Below the pieces are notes generated by a model. The model made no database searches, was not told the origin of the DNA, and saw only the letters and a list, made by a program, of their open reading frames with translations. The translations under genes were made by a program, and so were the position numbers. Shown piece by piece: positions 13,382 through 24,904 of a DNA stretch of 64,000 bases; within the stretch, counting starts at the first letter, position 1; each line of letters starts with the position of its first letter. The stretch comes from Porogramme epimiltina (taxonomy: Eukaryota; Basidiomycota; Agaricomycetes; Polyporales; Polyporaceae): NCBI GenBank assembly GCA_900155495.1, contig FTLJ01000160.1, positions 1-64,000 of the forward strand, read 5' to 3'.

Positions 13382-15096
13382 ATGCCTACCGCTCAGAATG
13401 GCAGCCCCGAGCCGGGAGCTGCTTACACCTCGCCCGCGCACCGTGTATTACTAAACGGCGACCTTCTCGTGATCATCTTTGAGACATTCAATCCCAAGTA
13501 CATCGAGGAAAATGCGGCCACTTATGCTAGGGCTTCCCGTGTCTGTCGTGCATGGGATCGCCCCGCATCAGTGTGTCTATGGAGAAGTATTCCGTCTCTC
13601 TTTCCTCTCTTCAACGTGCTCCATCCAGTGCCCCGAAGGTCTTCAGTGTCGAGAGGTTTGTGGAGGTACAACTATACCAGCTCAAGCGCGGCGAACAAGG
13701 ATTATTTTACAGAGGTATGTAACAACATCCTACATTCGTTCTTTAGTGCAGCTAGTACGCTTAACATATCTCAATTGCTCACTAGATCATTGTACAAAAA
13801 CTATTCTCGGATCCTTTCGTATGGGGGCGTTTCCTACTCTGCGCAAGCAGGGTGCAAGAAATCATAGAGTGGAGCCTCACTGTCATGGAGCCCGACCTCC
13901 TGCGCTGCCTGCTCGAACGCAACAACAGCACGACTTTCCTACCCAATCTACGAGGTATAACCTGGCGGGACCCTATTGTAGCACCCCGAGGCCTCCTCTC
14001 CGCGCTTGTCCCTGTCTCACTCCGCAGGTTATGCTACTCTGAGAGCGTACCTGGAAAGAACTTTCAGGACGTCATGACGGCACTAGATACCCCAACGAAC
14101 CCTCCACTCTCCTGTCTCGTTGTAAACAACCCCAATGGGCTGCTCTTCACCTCCAGCTGCCCGCCTCTCTCCAGGTTCCGCGAGCTTCGATACATCAGGA
14201 TAGGCCAGTCTATACTCGACCCAACCAACCTCAAGCGGCTTTACCCCCTCCCGCGCCTCGAGCATATCATCCTCGGCCGCGTGACGGACTTCGAAGGCTG
14301 TCAAAGCGATTTCAACTATCCGAGCCTACGCCACCTCGAGATATCATCCACAGGTACCTCTATCGCGGAATTCTTCGCGCACGTCTGCGCGCCGGCGCTC
14401 GAATACGTTGAACTTTGGATGGAGGAAACCGCGACGGAGTACGATCCGCGGGCCATAAGCGCCGCCACCCGCCGAATAGCAACGGTCTCGCGACGCCTGC
14501 GCCACTTCTACCTCACAGCGATCCTGACTCGCGGAGTCGATATCGGCGACACGGTCGACTTCCGCAGGATCATCGAGCCGCTCTTCTCCCTCCCGGAAGT
14601 TCGTACGCTGAGCGTCCGCTACGGCTGGAACACGGCGCTCGACGACGGGCTCGTGCGCGCGCTCGCAGAGGCGTGGCCGGCGCTCGAGCGGCTGTCCCTG
14701 AACCTTGTGCTGGGTGAGGGCGTGTGCCCGTCTGACGCCGCGCTCGCGCGCCTCGCGCGCGCCTGTCCGAGGCTGCAGAGCATAGCCCTCCCGCTCGAGC
14801 TGTCGCGCCCGCTCGACGTCCCCGAAGCGGCGCCCCCGCCGGGGCACCCGCTGGATAGCCTACACTTGGGGGTGAAGAAGTGGGACGCGGCGGCGGTGTC
14901 CGAGAAGGAGCTCGCGCGGATGGTCGATGTGTTGTTTCCGAACCTCGAGCCCGCGCAGTGCTTCATCCGGTGGAGCTCTCTAGATGCTGTGCCCGTATGT
15001 GTTAGCTTGAAAGGTGTCCGGGACGAGCTCGAGGCGTTGCGGAAACAGAGACGAGAAGGAATTGAGAGTGACTCGGAAGAGATGACAGGCAGGTGA
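13382..15096 (+). CDS. F-box-like protein 2
   Basis: Two exons, 13382-13714 and 13786-15096, give 547 residues. The N-terminal segment HRVLLNGDLLVIIFETF...RASRVCRAWDRPASVCLWR is the F-box. The body aligns through its length with the preceding gene: RNNSTTFLPNLRGITW against RNNGTTFLPNLRTIGW, and ELARMVDVLFPNLE against ELARMVDVLFPGLE. The intron is at the equivalent place in both genes, so the pair arose by tandem duplication. The frame is open throughout. Like its neighbour it probably acts as a substrate adaptor in an SCF complex; nothing in the sequence identifies the target. Confidence 0.85.
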
Positions 15097-15281
15097 GCTT
15101 GGAACGCCACTGTGTCAAAACGTGCTGACGAGCCCGCGAAGGTCCACTTGAACCAGGAGACGTGGAACGCGATGTGTGATGATTTCTGCGAACGCATGTG
15201 GGTTGTCGTGGTCTGCGAGGATAACATTAGTGACTACGTTACGTATGTGGTGATGCTACAGTACGTTAGAGGGATTGTTCG

Positions 15282-16278
15282 TCAGTCCACTCGCTTCGGG
15301 TTGGGGGCACCCCTGATGATGGTTAGAGCTTTCTCCGCAAACCAAATTGTAGCCATGGTGATCGTCCAATAAACGACGGAACGGAAGGCGAGATGCGCCC
15401 AATCCAAGTCGAACAGCGGTGCGATTAGGATGCACAGCCCTCCGAGTATATATATCCCGAACACCGTGAATGCTCGTTCGACGGCGAAGGCGGCCAGGCT
15501 GTGCGAAGGCATATCAGCACTGCGTACACAAGACGACAGATGTGCCACCCAACTAGTTCGCCGCCCCAAAAGCTATGGCCAATCGCGGACCGAGGGCGGT
15601 GGCGATGGTGCGTTGGCCAGCGGCGGCGTCTGCCTCCACGTCCACAGCAGCACCAAGAGCGTGGGCCGCTGTGGTGCACAGCGCGAGGACGTGGCCTCTC
15701 AGGCGGAGCATCTCGCGGTCCAGTCTCCCCCCACCCGCGGTGTAGCCCGTGAGATAGGCTAGGTCGACGATCGCGCCGTTGGAGAACGAATCGAGGACGG
15801 GGCGCTCCTTGAAGCGAAATGGAAGTGCCGAGTATTGCCATGATAGTGTGAGGAGTGCGACGACGACGATCGTATTGGATGGTCGAGCTATCATAATGGA
15901 AGCGGCCAGGATGAAGGCCGTTGCGACCCAGGCGGAGAGCATGACGATGTCATGGAGCGCGGGGGCGAGGACGGTTCCTTCAAGTGCGTCGGCGACCTTG
16001 CGGGGGTTGCGCATATCGGAGGCGTAATCGTAGACATCATTGACGCCAAATACCACTATGATGGAGCGAGAAATTAGTTGTGTACTAAAATGGCTGCGCA
16101 GAACCTTACCGAGAGCAAGCGGAAATGAGAGCGAAAGAAGCTGTAGTAGGATTGCTTTAGGTCTCTCCCGAAGGCGGCTAGGTGAATGGATGAGGCCAAT
16201 TGCGAATAGAATGGGCCCGAAGGACCAGCCTGCAGGTCGAGAGACTTTTACGACGGTGATAAGTGCATCTGACAGCAT
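15282..16278 (-). CDS. UbiA-family prenyltransferase (UbiA-1)
   Basis: Integral membrane enzyme of the UbiA superfamily. Three exons (16110-16278, 15554-16055, 15282-15519) sum to 909 nt, 302 residues. The first Asp-rich motif is NDVYDYASD and the second is DVEADAAAGQRTIATALG, both Mg-diphosphate binding sites in this fold. Several hydrophobic helices follow, with a final one near VVYWTITMATIWFAEKAL. The DxxxDxxxGxxT form of the second motif resembles the lycopene-elongase and digeranylgeranylglyceryl-phosphate-synthase branch more than 4-hydroxybenzoate transferases, but the acceptor cannot be read from sequence. It is transcribed away from the SMP gene, sharing a 400-base promoter region. 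Both splice junctions restore codons exactly (V of ALVVFG, Y of ANYADM). Confidence 0.87.
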
Positions 16279-16677
16279 TACCGCATGTCGGGTGGAGATT
16301 GGGGTCGCGGCTCGCGAGAAGCTTCCCCGCCGCGCCGCTGGCATTGGGGTGCGTGACGGGGGTGCGCAGCAGATCACGGGACTGTGACGGCGCGCGTCTG
16401 CGAGAAATAGAATTCTGGGGGATGACGACGGTGCGCCACTCCGACTCCTTGTCGCCCGCCAACAGCCAACGAACGCGAACCTCCACCGCAATTCTGCTCC
16501 CGATCTGCTCCACAAATGGCCCCCCTCATAATCCCCCAGCTGCGCACGGGGCTCCCCCGCACAGCTCCCCCTCCTTCCCCCTCCATCGCTCTCTCCTCGC
16601 CCTCGACTCGACCCCCTCCCCCGGCATTCTAGTTCACTCGACACCAGGAGCTCAGCGAGCGTCCGTTCCGCCTCAAC
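16279..16677. promoter_or_regulatory. Divergent promoter region UbiA-1 / SMP gene
   Basis: A 400-base region between two genes transcribed apart. It is GC-rich with pyrimidine runs (ctccccctccttccccctcc near 16565-16585) on the coding strand just ahead of the SMP start, a common basidiomycete promoter feature. No clear TATA box is visible. Confidence 0.4.
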
Positions 16678-18415
16678 ATGACAATGGTTATGACCCCGAC
16701 GGCGCCCATGATGGCGGCAGACGTGCCCGTCGTCTCGGGCGATGTCCTTCGGTCTGCCCATACCCCCACTATCCCCACGCCCTCCGCCTCCTCGTCCCAA
16801 ACTTTCCAGACGGGCGGTCCCCCGGCCAACCAGCACCGGAGACGTTCTAGCGCTGCGTCCGATGCAGCCAGGGCTGCGGGCATCGACATCGAGGCTGTTT
16901 CCATGGGTGTGTGGGCTTGATGATTACTCCAGCGTGAGAGAGCTAATTATATGCGCTTCACAGCCGAGGCCAGGAAGATCATGTCGGAGGAGCACAAGAT
17001 CCTTGGTTTCCGCCCACCCCACGGCTCGTTTGCAGCCGAGGTGCAATCAGTCGCGGCCAAACACCCAGAGGGCAGGCCAGGCGTCCCAGTCGACACCAAC
17101 AAGCTGAAAGAGATCGCGCGGGAGGATGCGCTGAGAATTCTGTGCGTGTGTCGGGCTACCGTACTGCCAGAAGGCACGTCCTAACGACGCAGCAGGGCTG
17201 AGCGCAAAAACGGCAGTAGCTCCGACGGTAAAACCTCCCCGCCCAATGATACGAAACCCACGACCACGAGCGGGGTCGACAAGGCCCCCGCGCCCGCCCG
17301 CCCCTCTCCGCCCAACCCTGGCATCAACTTCAACACGATCAACGCAGGTGCGTCCTCCCCATTCCTACCCGCGTGAGCGCGCCCCGCACGGAGGCTAACT
17401 CACGCACGCGCCCGCAGCCGACGCGCGCATCCTCATGTCCCACGAACACCGCGCGCTGGGCTTCCGCCCGCCGCCGGGCTCGCTCGCAGCGGAGGCGCAG
17501 AGCGCGGCTGCGCGCCACCCCGAGGGCGACGGCACGCACCTCGACGACGCCGTGCTTCGCGAGATTGCGCTGCGCGACGCGGAGCGCATCAAGGCCGACC
17601 GCGAGCTGAACCTTGTCGGGGATATGAACGTTAGCGCTTTGGACAAGGGTGAGTGTTCTCGTCCGCAGCCCCCCTTCTTTCTCTCCGCCCAAGCCCATTT
17701 CGCGTCCCCCATTTCCTCTTCTCAACATCCCCTCGTATTACGCGTTCATCTATCGCTATTATCTCGGGCGCTTGTCGCACTCTACTCTTCTCTCCGACCT
17801 ATGTTTCTGCCCGTGACGCGTTGCTGACGACCCGATCTCCTCGCCCCTTCCCATTCATTAGAAGCTGCCGCGGCGATTGTCTCTGCAGAGGCCCGCGCGC
17901 TCGGCCACCGCCCGCCAGCGGGGAGCCTTGCGGCCCAAGCGCAGAGCGCGGCAGACAGGCACCCCGCAGGCGGGAGCATCGCGCCCGCGAGCCCCGTCGA
18001 GCTCGCGGTCTTGAAGGATGCGGCTATTCTGGAGGGCGAGCGCCTGCGCGAGAGGGAGCAGCAGGCGCAGGTGGAAGCGGAGGCAGAGGTGAAGGAGGCG
18101 GAGGAGGTCGTGGTGGAGGTAGAGGTGGAGGCGAAGACGGAGTAAGCAGCGCTTCTCCTATCGCGTGTCTTGGATGTACCATAGATGTAATGATATTGAC
18201 CACGTTTTTATGTTTCACGATGCTGGCGTAGGTTTGTGCTGGCTTCAGCGACTACTGCAGACATGGCGGCAGAAACGGACATGATCGAGAAGACGGTCGA
18301 AACGGAGATGGCGACGAAGGCTGCGTCGGCGGTAGTGCGACCAATCAAGACACCGCCGCTCACTCGCCACGAGAGAGAAGATTCTGTGGAGATCGTGTGT
18401 GAAGTCCCCACATGA
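16678..18415 (+). CDS. Three-repeat SMP (seed maturation protein) domain protein
   Basis: Hydrophilic protein with three copies of an SMP-type repeat: AEARKIMSEEHKILGFRPPHG, ADARILMSHEHRALGFRPPPG and VSAEARALGHRPPAGSLAA, each followed by an A-x-Q-S-A/V-A-x-(R/K)HP segment. SMP domains are known from late-embryogenesis-abundant proteins and fungal stress proteins; a desiccation or stress role is inferred. Introns separate the repeats (near 16910-16966, 17143-17192, 17350-17418 and 17649-17861). The last coding exon is acidic and ends at TAA 18143-18145. That stop overlaps a good donor (GA|GTAAGC). Splicing 18142-18231 would instead read in frame to TGA 18413-18415, adding about 60 residues (EFVLASATTADMAAETD...). 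The end is therefore either 18145 or 18415. Confidence 0.75.
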
Positions 18416-18605
18416 GCGCTGACAAACTTAACAGACGGCTTCGAGTTTCGCCGCGCAGAAAACTGCAAGCCTACTTGAGGATGTACGGGAACGGCGTATG
18501 ATACTCAAAGGTCCTCGTCAAACACTAAATGGTGTTTTATTAAACAGCGTTCTGTTGAGCCTCTGCTAGATGTCTACAAAAACAAACGAGTAGCATTGCC
18601 GACGT

Positions 18606-20738
18606 TCATCTATGTGTTAATGCAATGGACTTCAATACAAATGTATAATGGGGGTTCAGCGGACACCGCGAGAAGCGCAGATCAACCTCTACAATGTCCT
18701 GCCTGGATGATTTGGAATCATTGAAGCTCCACCTGAATGTCTTCTTTAGTCCAGGCCACGCCGCAATGTGGTCGTCTAAGCATGAGTGAGACGGTTGTTC
18801 CGTGCCAATTACACCTTTGAGATGGCTCCAATCGATATGGGCTTTCTTGGTTTTGGCCCAGTGCGCACCGCGGCCATATGGGCATAGACCTAATGCGACA
18901 ATTACGCCGACATGTTTGAGGAGACCGATACTCTCCGAGTCATGAGTGAGCTCTATTTCCACAACAGGATCCTTCACAGTCCACGTCTCAGAGATTCCCT
19001 CGCGAGGGTGCACCTTGAACTTGGAGTTAACGATTTCTCGAGATGCCAGCGAAGATATTCGGAATGGTGGTTGATACCCCCAGACAAAGTCGGGGCACGT
19101 AAGCGGGATAAGAGCTGGTGGTGCGGGGTCCGCACGGAACCGTGGTCGGCCCATGATGTATATGTTTCGCCATTTTGACTCTACAGTGTGAGTTGGGGGC
19201 CGGGGATTTGACGTGCTACCAGGGTCCAGGATCCGAGTCATGCGCCCTGCAGTAGTGTCAATGTAATATGTTTGTAACGGACCACCAGGCGTTGCAGCAT
19301 TGATCGCCCTGCCGACGGGATGTAAGAAGGGGTAAAGGCAGAACGTCACCAGCCCGGGGGGCCGGTTTTGCCTTTCCGATGGGTGGGTTGATCGAGTTGG
19401 AGAAAAAGGGAGAATAAGATGTATGCGACCGTTGTGTTCTGCTATCCTGGCATACGCAAGAATCCCATGCGGTGTAATACTGAACGTAGGGACGAGGGGC
19501 GAGGCCACTGCCATTTGTTTAGTACTGGAGCCAGTGGGATGATCCTGAGATATCATGGCATACCGAGATCAGTACTAGTCTTTAGACGCGGACGTATCAA
19601 CATAAAACATACAATATCACCAATGTATCTATTACTGTTATTCAGATCGATCCGCTGGTTGATATCCCGAAAACAACGAGGTGACCATGCAAATAGGTAG
19701 GACTCGTCTGTCACTTGAGGAATAAGGACGCCAGTGCTCCGAGTCACGTGACGGCGCTTTCCAATTGTTCCCCAGGTGAAGATTGAGGGATCGTTCGATC
19801 TTTTCATGATCTCCTCCTGTAAACGATAGAACGCGTTCCCGCCTTCGCCGTAGAGTGTCGGCATATTGACTCCAAAGACACCCATGAGACAATATGCTTC
19901 ATCTTCTAATCGGGTAGTCTGGCGTTCCGAAGCCCAAGACATACGTGTGGCGATGTCAATCTCGGATAGATCTTGCTGGCACATCAGGATAGTTTCGGGA
20001 ATATGTGTGACTTCCGCAATTTTGCAAGCCATTTCCGTCTTCGTCCCCATCACCGTCCAGTCCTGGAAAAGAAAAACCACTAGTTTGGGCGCAAGTAGCT
20101 CCTGCAAAGTCCACCCGCGAGAGTGCCACTTGCAACGATGGAAAAACTTGTTTGTATCCAAGTCGCTAGTAGTCACCGGCATGTCTTGGAGGTAGACAAA
20201 GCAGATGTCGGAGAGGGAGTAGTATCGGTACATGGAGTTGATCGCCTCCGAAAGTTCGGCACTGCTTTCCTTGTTGATGCACGATGTGTCGCACCAAGCC
20301 CAATGGTAGCCGTATGCTTGTGATATATCGAGGAAGTGCCGAATCTTGGACGACATGAGCTCATGGGGGTCCAGATCCTTGGGTAGTGCAGTGGTGGATG
20401 TGGAGGCGATAGTACTATGTCTGAGGCTTACGAATGCGTTTCGGATCATACTACTAGCCTTGAATGGGAAGGCCCTAACATTGTCTGTCACCCAAGGTAT
20501 CATTCAGTAGATGTCCCCCCTACATTATGTCTAACATACCATTCCCTTCAGATATCTTTTCACTATCTAGCCTGAGCTTGGTCCCTTTCTTGTATTCTGC
20601 CCAAATTTCTTGAACCTCCCGGAAAGTCTGTTCACCCGTCCCACTCCAGACATGGGAGAGAATGGTGTATCCCCCAGGCACATCTTCTGGAGCGTTGAAA
20701 TAGTGGAGCTCAGAGGTAATAGTATCGTGCAACCACAT
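18606..20738 (-). CDS. HET-domain protein 1
   Basis: Heterokaryon-incompatibility (HET) domain protein, a fungal self/non-self recognition family whose domain triggers cell death when activated. The ATG at 20738 opens MWLHDTITSELHYF, followed by GGYTILSHVW (HET block 1). After an intron come WAWCDTSCINK, RGWTLQELLAPK and LEDEAYCLMGVFGVNMPTLYGEG. The C-terminal exon (about 18606-19537) is a 300-residue extension beginning SPLVPTFSITPHGILAYARI, shared with the second HET gene. A junction with GAT ATT|gtatgt and an acceptor ...ctcag|GATCATCCC joins the two in frame. No NACHT, WD40 or TIR domain is present. The function of the C-terminal part is unknown. Confidence 0.85.
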
Positions 20739-21455
20739 AGCAGCAGCTGTATTACGCGAAAGTGCAGCCTGAGTATAGTATAACATCTGACAGAACTCCA
20801 GTGACTTACCGTAGCCCGTATAATCCTATCCTAATGGTGGCTTTGTCGTAAGTGTCAAGGAAAAGGTTGAGGGTGTGGGTAAGGTTACGGACACTATGGC
20901 TTAGTAAGGTTAAGGGGCACGAGGCGACTGGAGCTTCAAGTAGAACCTATATATGTTAGACTAGCGACCATCATGATTGCGGCGTCTACAACAAGTGCTA
21001 GCCCTACCCCTGACACCGCTGGTCAACTGCCACCTTCAAGATTCAAACTCCGTATCAAACAGTGTTCTGTGTTAGGGATTGGTGAGTTACATACATGATA
21101 CATCTAGTGATCTAGTAAACATTCTACTACGTCCGGACGGCGACGAAGTAAAATTTTGTAATGGTCGGCGTCGAGAGTCACGCGTAGGAGGACAAGCGAA
21201 AAGGCGAACTTGGGACCCGCGAGCACCGACCCATTACTGGGCGAGGGCCATGGGTGTCTGGTGTTGGTTCGTCAAAGAGTAACTAAGTGTATCGTAAGGT
21301 GTAAGTAGTCGAAATCAAAACGGGTAATCGAGCACGTGACAGGGAGCTGTTACAAATTTCCCGTGGCGTGGAAATGTTCTCTACACCTAACGAACTGTGT
21401 ACTCGGTAACAGTAGGATCTAGCTCGTCGTTCACGAGAAAACGACGAAATATTAT
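20739..21455. other. Intergenic upstream of HET-domain gene 1
   Basis: The 5' flank of the HET gene and the 3' flank of the amine-oxidase relic. No coding pattern or repeat stands out. Confidence 0.4.
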
Positions 21456-21935
21456 CTACTGAGAGCTTACCACAACGGGCCGGCTAGGTGGCAAGGTGAT
21501 AGTGGAGCGTGAGAGTCGGATTTGATAGGGCCGTGCATTCTTCACTTCTTTGACGTGCTCCAGCCCACCACGCTGCCCGTTCGCGTTGATGCACTTCGCC
21601 ATCTTTCCCGCTATCTCAAGGTATGTTACGCGGAGGAAATCTGCAAGTACATTCGGCGACCTCCCATTGTCCGTGATCACTGATTCCACCAGTAGAGAAG
21701 GACTTGTCACCAAAAGACTTAGGACACATCGCCTCGCTCGCGAAGCACAGCCTTATACCTCTTGGGAGACGGTCACCCGCAGGTTCCGCTGGTGGCTGCC
21801 GCCGAAAGATATATATAGTGGGTGCCAATTCGAGCACAAGCCGCAGAAAGAGTGGGTCTGGCGCTTAGTGCGGGAAGTGGAAGGCGACTCACGGGATCCG
21901 TGATGGTCGGGTTCGGGTACCAGACGGGAAAGCCG
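21456..21935 (-). pseudogene. Flavin amine oxidase relic (copy D, internally deleted)
   Basis: Only the last part of the amine-oxidase reading frame remains. WYPNPTITDPVSRLPLPAL corresponds to MYPNITIPDPVAFHFPRWA of the full copies. A broken stretch ending RLCFASEAMCPKSFG corresponds to RLWFAGEATSQKYFG, and KMAKCINANGQRGGLEHVK to EMVKCINAGGCVGLRHVE. Several frameshifts are needed and the FLHGAYFEG segment is degraded (FLRVTYLEI). The N-terminal FAD-binding region and most of the substrate domain are absent; upstream sequence passes straight into the conserved leader block. It cannot encode an active enzyme. Confidence 0.8.
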
Positions 21936-22020
21936 AGAAGAAGTTCAGAGCCCGTCCTCGAAGTATTCTTTGTCGACATAACCCGACCCACCAATGCCAG
22001 CAGTCTACTGACATCACCGG
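21936..22020 (-). repeat. Amine-oxidase upstream block, copy D
   Basis: Nearly the same as 27331-27410 (shared aagttcag[a/g]cccgtcctcg and accgatgccggcag or its variant). In the full copies this block lies several hundred bases upstream of the start codon; here it abuts the 3' exons directly. Confidence 0.7.
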
Positions 22021-22060
22021 AACGCCAGTGGTGTGTTACTATAGTGAAGGATCTCGTAAT

Positions 22061-24404
22061 TCAGTTGCCATCGTTGCTCTTCTTTTCTTCCATGCCGACC
22101 CTGACCCTCAAATCCTTCAAGACAAGTGTTTGTCTAGGTCTCAGCGGGCACCGCATGAAGCTGAGGTCAACATAGATCATCCTGGGATCCTGTCTATGGT
22201 GTTTGTAATTGAACGTCTTCGACAGCGCGGGCCATGCGACAACATCGCATTCCTCACGAGAGGTTTCCTCCACTTGACGTCGCCAACTGGGGAAGGTGTG
22301 GAGCTGCAGGTCGTCGTCAACGGCGTTTAGGCCATAGTCAGGTTGTGGAGCATTGCTAAGCTGCGTGCCATCGTCGACCCACGGAGAGGGATGGAATATA
22401 ACTCGAGCCCAGTGTGCACTGGAAAGCCGATGCTGGGCGCCGTTTTTGGCACCCTTACCTGGGGTGCGGGCGCACCACCCGGCTAAGATGACAGTCACGT
22501 ATGTCGTCCTCACAACGTCCTCGCTTGCCGGTGAATATACCTGCTTCCAACGAGGCAGAGGGGCACCGACGTGCCAGGATTTCGGCTCATCGAGTGTGTC
22601 CGGGTCGTCTGGAGGACACCAGTGTGGCAGAAGGAGCTTCATTGTGATCCGCATAGATCCAGCTGATGACTGGAATATCGACTGTTTGTCAGCCAAGATG
22701 CTCCCAGATACTGCGTGTAGGCGTAGAGTGCCGTCGGGGCCATCAGAAGAGGGGGCGGTGGAATAGGTGAGTTTCCGGCAAACTGCGGATGAGATACGGA
22801 ACGGGGAATGTCCTGAGGCGAGGCGAGTGAGGGGGAGCACAAGTGGTGGGGATGGGTCGGCGCGGAACTCTGATCGGGATGAGATGTATATTCGTCGCCA
22901 CCGTGGTTCTATTGGAGAGGAAACACCGCTATGTGCGCTCGAAAGGCTCCACAGGCAGGCTACGCGATTGCCGAATGTACTGGTGTCGATGTAGTAGAGC
23001 GAATAGGTACTAGGCATAGCGCTAGTAGTTGCGGAGTCAGCGTAAGAGAAAAGCGGCAACGAGACCGGTCGTTCGAAAGGACCATTTTCTATATGTCCAA
23101 ATGGGATAGTTGAGCACGGGAGAATGAGTAGCATCCGGCCTGCGTATTCAGCTATTGGGGCGTAAGCCAGGACGCCATGGGGGGTGATAGAGAAGGTGGG
23201 GATTAAAGGTGAGTCAATAGGCATGCCTTCGACAGAGCTGGAGTCGGGAAGCTATATAGTTGAGAGCAATAGAAAGTCAATATGAGAGGGGGAGGGAACG
23301 GTGCGGTTGACAACATACCACTTTGGCAGTGACCGCAATGTCAAAAACAGTGTTTTGTGATCGTGTAAAGCAACTTGGAGACCATGCAAAAAGGTGCGAT
23401 TCATCCGTGGGGACTTCCGGAATAATATGATCTTTAAGGTTATGAGGGTAAAGTCCAATGTTTCCCCAAACGAAGAGGGAGGAGTCGCTTGATCTCTTCA
23501 TTATCTCCTCTTGCAAACGATAGAACGCATTACGCCCCTCTCCGTAGAGCGTCGGCATATTGATGCCGAAAATACCCATCAGGCAGTACGCCTCGTCCTC
23601 CAGGCGGGTCGTGTTGCGCGCCGAAGCCCAAGACATACGTGCGGCAACGCTGATTTCAGAGATATCTTGTTCGCACCTCAGGACACGTTCAGGTATCATG
23701 ACGATCCTCGTGAGTGCTCCCGCCAGATCCGTTTTAGTCCCTAGTGTCGTCCATTCACGATCAAGAAAGACGACCAGCTTGGGCGCGAGGAGCTCCTGTA
23801 AGGTCCATCCGCGCGTATGCCACTTGCACTTGCGAAAACCGTCCTGGACATCCTCTGGTTCCAGGTCAGCAAGATAGACGAAGCAGACGTCGGAAAGGGC
23901 GTAATATCGGTACATGGAATTAATTGCTTCCGACAGCTCGGTGCTGCTTTCCTTGTTGATGCATGACGTGTCGCACCAGGCCCATTCGTATCCGTACGTT
24001 CGAGAAATCGCGAGAAAATCGTGAATTTTGGCACATATAAGTTCACGAGGGTGATTGGGTAGAGGTGGTGTACCGGGGAGTGATAGCGAGGATGTAGTGA
24101 GTCCAGTGTCCGCATTCTCATTCCCGTTATGGGGAGGGGAGCTTGGAGGAGATTCTGTGTATGCGATCTAAAATAAGACCGGGCCTAGGGCGCCAACATA
24201 CATCACAACGTACGTACCGTTACGATGTAACACATCTCGAGAAACGGTTGCCTTCCTATATTCGACCCAAATAGCCTGAACCTCTTGAAAGGTTTGTTCT
24301 CCACGCTGATCCCAGACGTGGGAGAGAATCGTATACCCTCCAGGGACATCTTCGGCAGTGCTAAAGTAGTGAAGTTCCGAAGTCTCGGTATTGTGCAACC
24401 ACAT
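22061..24404 (-). CDS. HET-domain protein 2
   Basis: Paralogue of the HET gene at 18606-20738 with the same exon plan. It starts MWLHNTETSELHYF at 24404, with GGYTILSHVW, then WAWCDTSCINKESSTELSEA, RGWTLQELLAPK and LEDEAYCLMGIFGINMPTLYGEG. A splice at about 23331 (AAAGTG|gtatgt to tatatag|CTTCCC) joins the C-terminal exon, which begins LIPTFSITPHGVLAYAPIAEY. The C-terminal half is about 90 residues longer than in HET-1 and more divergent, while the HET domain is well conserved, a pattern often seen in allorecognition genes. Lies immediately downstream of amine oxidase copy A, mirroring the order relic D then HET-1. Confidence 0.85.
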
Positions 24405-24904
24405 GTAAGTAGCTGTACGCAAAGCTATGGTGATTTGTCAGAAATAAATTGATGTACCATAGTGAGATTCTGCACCTAGCCGCAAGTGTTGAATTTGCTT
24501 AGGATGATCTGACGTGAAAAGGGTTCTTGCGTGGCCCAATAGCATGTCATCGCCGTGCGTTTAAGCCTCCTTGGAGCGTCGGGCGGTGCTTGGGCGGCAC
24601 TATCAGGTGATGCCACGAAGTCACGTTCCTTGATTTCTGTAGAACCCCGCGCTTGTCGCATTAGTCGACAGCGTCTCTCTCGCTCTCGATGCTCTTGTGT
24701 CCATGCTGAGAAAATATTATTCTCGATTGTATGTGAAGAAGTCCCTTCCCCCTGGGAGCGACAGAGACGAACACCCTAGGTTTCCCGACCTGAGCTGGGG
24801 GCTACCGTTCATACGCGCGGGTTCTCAGCATAACGAAACGGCATCCATTGTAACGTTGGTGCAATGTGATTAGGGATACTCGGAGGTGGCTTCCGAAGGA
24901 GTGC
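24405..24904. other. Intergenic between HET-2 and amine oxidase A
   Basis: Promoter region of HET-2 and 3' flank of amine oxidase A. No gene is seen. Confidence 0.4.

Noticed and set aside
14344..14847. Minus-strand frame of 167 codons opposite the second F-box gene
   Set aside because: Arg/Glu-rich antisense shadow of conserved coding sequence.
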